Shown: positions 62,177 through 64,000 of the stretch, in pieces
Position numbering within the stretch: the first letter of the stretch is position 1
How the letters are laid out: each line of letters starts with the position of its first letter
Assembly: GCA_041391925.1 (NCBI GenBank)
Contig: JAWKNA010000003.1
Span: forward strand, 620,001 to 684,000
DNA length: 64,000 bases
Direction of reading: 5' to 3'
Source: JBPOFM01 sp041391925
GTDB lineage: Bacteria > Bacteroidota > Bacteroidia > Flavobacteriales > Flavobacteriaceae
Notes under the pieces: model-generated
Database searches by the model: none
Told to the model about the DNA's origin: nothing
The model's input: the letters and a program-made list of their open reading frames with translations, nothing else
Position numbers and translations under genes: made by a program

Positions 62177-63178
62177 TTAGATTTTGATTAATTTTTCGAC
62201 CCTTTGATTATTTCCATAAACAAAACATGCAAAATATAGCCCACTTTCTAAATGGCTGACGTCAATTTCTCTTGTTAAACCACGGTGGAAACTTACTACA
62301 ACCCCTCTGATGTCTCTTAAGGTCATCGAATCGAATTGAAAATTCTGATGAAGATAAACCTTACCATGTGTTGGATTTGGATGAAATACTGTTGCGTTTA
62401 AAAATTCAGATTCTGCAACTGAAAGCGCACATGGATTTTGTTCCAATTCACTCTCACAATTAAAGGCCAAATGTTCATTGCTTGAAGCTAAGCCATATAT
62501 AGAAAAATTATTGGGAAGTACTATTCCAGTCTCAATGAGCAGATTGTTTTCAAAATCAATTTCATAAAGATTTTGTCCAAAGCTTATGATTATTTTTTCT
62601 TCATCGCAAGAAGTAAAAAGATTGGTAAGACCATAACCTTCATCATAAGAAAATGGAATGCAGGCCACGTTTAACAAATTGCCTGTTGCTATATTGTAAG
62701 CTTTAATATAATAATCTTCTGATGCTAGAAAGATAATATGCCCTTTATAAAAGGTACAATCACCAGGGCTGGTAAAGCCTAAATCTGCCACCATTGATGA
62801 AGTGTTGGTGCTTAGATCATACTTATATAGTATACCATCTGCACCATTCAATGAATAGAGATTTTGACCGTCAAACGTCAATGAATTAAAACCAAAGGGA
62901 AATGCACTTCCTTCAAAAGAGCCCACAACATTGGTGGTTGAAGTACTCGGAATTACTTCATATATATCTTCACCAGATATTACAGCATAAAACAGGTCAT
63001 CAGCAACATAAGTAATATCGTTAAACCCTAATTCACCGTTTTGATCTAGCATAAACACTGTTGTGATGGAATTGCTTTCATCAATCTTGTATAGTGTATA
63101 ACCTTTGAATGCATATAAATCTTGGGCAAAAAGGTGATTGCCGAGTATCAGAGCAAAAAAAGTAATAGCGTGCCTCAT
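62177..63178 (-). CDS. Secreted protein with type IX sorting domain
   Basis: 333 residues: signal peptide (MRHAITFFALILGNHLFAQ), a beta-propeller-like body with repeated strands, and a C-terminal T9SS type A sorting domain starting FHPNPTHGKVYLHQNF and ending LESGLYFACFVYGNNQRVEKLIKI. The sorting domain sends it through the outer membrane to the surface. Function unknown. Its stop is one base after the facing carboxypeptidase stop. Confidence 0.92.
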   Translation of the reverse strand: MRHAITFFALILGNHLFAQDLYAFKGYTLYKIDESNSITTVFMLDQNGELGFNDITYVADDLFYAVISGEDIYEVIPSTSTTNVVGSFEGSAFPFGFNSLTFDGQNLYSLNGADGILYKYDLSTNTSSMVADLGFTSPGDCTFYKGHIIFLASEDYYIKAYNIATGNLLNVACIPFSYDEGYGLTNLFTSCDEEKIIISFGQNLYEIDFENNLLIETGIVLPNNFSIYGLASSNEHLAFNCESELEQNPCALSVAESEFLNATVFHPNPTHGKVYLHQNFQFDSMTLRDIRGVVVSFHRGLTREIDVSHLESGLYFACFVYGNNQRVEKLIKI

Positions 63179-63350
63179 TTAATTCAGATTGAATTTAATA
63201 AAGATAAAATAAATAAATCTTTACGGATTTGAATGTGTAGAATTCAAAAATTATTCAATAAATAATTCCAAATGAGATCAAGTTGAGTTATCTTGATTCA
63301 ATCTTTTGAAGATTGAAAACAAGAAACTATATAAGCGTTAAATAAGTACT

Positions 63351-63710
63351 ATGGCTTACCACAACGACCTTGGCAAAATAGGCGAGCAACTCGCTGTAGA
63401 ACTTTTGGAAGCTAAAGGCTACGACATTTTAGCTAGAAATTACCTATTTCAGAAAGCAGAGATTGACATCATTGCAAAACACGACAATATGTTGGTCTGC
63501 GTAGAAGTCAAAACACGAAATTCAGAGTTTTTTGGTGACCCACAGGAATTTGTCACCAAGGCGAAAATCAAGAATCTTGTAAAAGCGATGGATGCATTCG
63601 TTCAGGAAAATGACTTTGACTTGGAATCACGTTTTGACATTATTGCTGTTCTAAAGAACAAAAAAATAGAACAATTAACACATTATGAAAATGCGTTTTA
63701 TCATTTTTAA
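63351..63710 (+). CDS. yraN: YraN-family (UPF0102) endonuclease-like protein
   Basis: 119 residues, the usual length. The pattern is MAYHNDLGKIGEQLAVELLEAKGYDILARNYLFQKAEIDIIAKHDNMLVCVEVKTRNSEFFGDPQEFVTKAKIKNL. The EIDII, VEVKTR motifs are those of the restriction-endonuclease-like fold. It may process DNA; the true role is unknown. A palindrome (63297-63317, TTCAATCTT-TTG-AAGATTGAA) lies 34 bp upstream. Confidence 0.9.
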   Translation: MAYHNDLGKIGEQLAVELLEAKGYDILARNYLFQKAEIDIIAKHDNMLVCVEVKTRNSEFFGDPQEFVTKAKIKNLVKAMDAFVQENDFDLESRFDIIAVLKNKKIEQLTHYENAFYHF

Positions 63711-63717
63711 TGGTTGT

Positions 63718-63843
63718 CACTTCGAGTGATTCCGATGGTATTCGGAATTGTATCGAGAAGTCAATGCTTGATTTCTCATAAGTTCTCGATACATTTTTCA
63801 TCATTTCTTTTGGAAATGATGAAAAACACTCGAACTGACGTGC
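63718..63843. repeat. Inverted pair of arm-conserved hairpin repeats
   Basis: Copy 1: CACTTCGAGTG, hairpin ATTCCGA...TTCGGAAT, TGTATCGAGAAG. Copy 2, on the opposite strand: the same arms around a 14-bp hairpin with TTTTTCATCATTTC and its inverse. A third copy with another hairpin is at 26868. Only the arms are conserved. Confidence 0.7.
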
Positions 63844-63866
63844 GGGTTTTGAGTTGAGATTTTTTG

Positions 63867-64000
63867 TTATCTATAAAAATTCATTTCATCCAAATATTCC
63901 CAAACGTGTTCTGGTAACATAGGCCGAACATTTTTTCCTTCTTTGATGGAATTTCTGATAAAAGTAGATGACAGTTCCATTATTGGTGCGGTAATATGAT
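63867..64000 (-). CDS. nadD: Nicotinate-nucleotide adenylyltransferase, 3' end only
   Basis: Only the last 44 codons lie inside the window: ITAPIMELSSTFIRNSIKEG followed by KNVRPMLPEHVWEYLDEMNFYR, then TAA. The SSTFIRNSI segment (ISSTxIR family motif) and the PEHVWEYL ending match NadD, which makes NaAD from nicotinate mononucleotide in NAD synthesis. The 156-bp gap to yraN is taken up by the hairpin repeats. Confidence 0.9.
   Translation of the reverse strand, partial: HITAPIMELSSTFIRNSIKEGKNVRPMLPEHVWEYLDEMNFYR

Noticed and set aside
1..64000. CRISPR array, rRNA operon or insertion-sequence transposase
   Set aside because: No evenly spaced direct repeats, rRNA sequence or transposase signature was seen in the window.

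Overview
The window is chromosomal DNA of a flavobacterium (phylum Bacteroidota, probably family Flavobacteriaceae). Supporting signs are a type IX secretion C-terminal sorting domain, DUF4270, DUF4907 and DUF6268 families, RteC, LytS/LytTR signalling, a short-chain L-threonine 3-dehydrogenase, A+T-rich DNA, and promoters of the TTG / TAnnTTTG type. No species can be named from the sequence.

Layout. 1-9559 is core-like and read leftward: a LysM/PBP1 protein cut by the window edge, an ECF sigma - TPR anchor - CHAT protease operon, a transglutaminase-like pair and threonine dehydrogenase. 9600-17653 is accessory: tRNA-end-like tandem repeats, palindromes, an IntDOT-like integrase lacking Arg I, and a MarR-TolC-MFP-RND efflux module. 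A second, decayed copy of the integrase 3' end follows that module. 17726-24632 holds surface genes (beta-barrels, DUF4270 lipoprotein, kelch lipoprotein) and a DUF4907 - histidine kinase - LytTR operon whose kinase has an in-frame stop.

24718-33508 is a mobile-element core (RteC, excisionase-like HTH, replication-like protein, DnaC-like ATPase) carrying an AlbA_2 ATPase-like gene and a two-reverse-transcriptase antiphage system of the DRT3 type. Just after the second RT lies a compact structured RNA with a single-stranded CACACACA tract and its own terminator, the expected template RNA. 33510-34580 is non-coding and strongly palindromic. 34585-36570 is a small cassette (DUF5675, two membrane peptides, an unknown 252-residue protein, a divergent 67-residue protein), followed by a possible orphan RNA.

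36982-52170 is mostly housekeeping: an NtrC-type regulator facing a hybrid kinase, M13 and M28 peptidases, a CBS protein, an SSB and PEP carboxylase. 52171-55988 is the second highlight: two small transcription units with short ORFs and terminators, a TPR gene, two tRNA-like genes, a roughly 0.8 kb structured RNA containing a circularly permuted tRNA mimic (YrlA-like), and a divergent RtcB RNA ligase. This looks like an RNA-repair island. The rest is core: a CaCA antiporter, an NlpE/META lipoprotein, metG with an in-frame repeat insertion, an LD-carboxypeptidase, a T9SS cargo protein, yraN, and the end of nadD. Several short hairpin repeats are scattered through the window.
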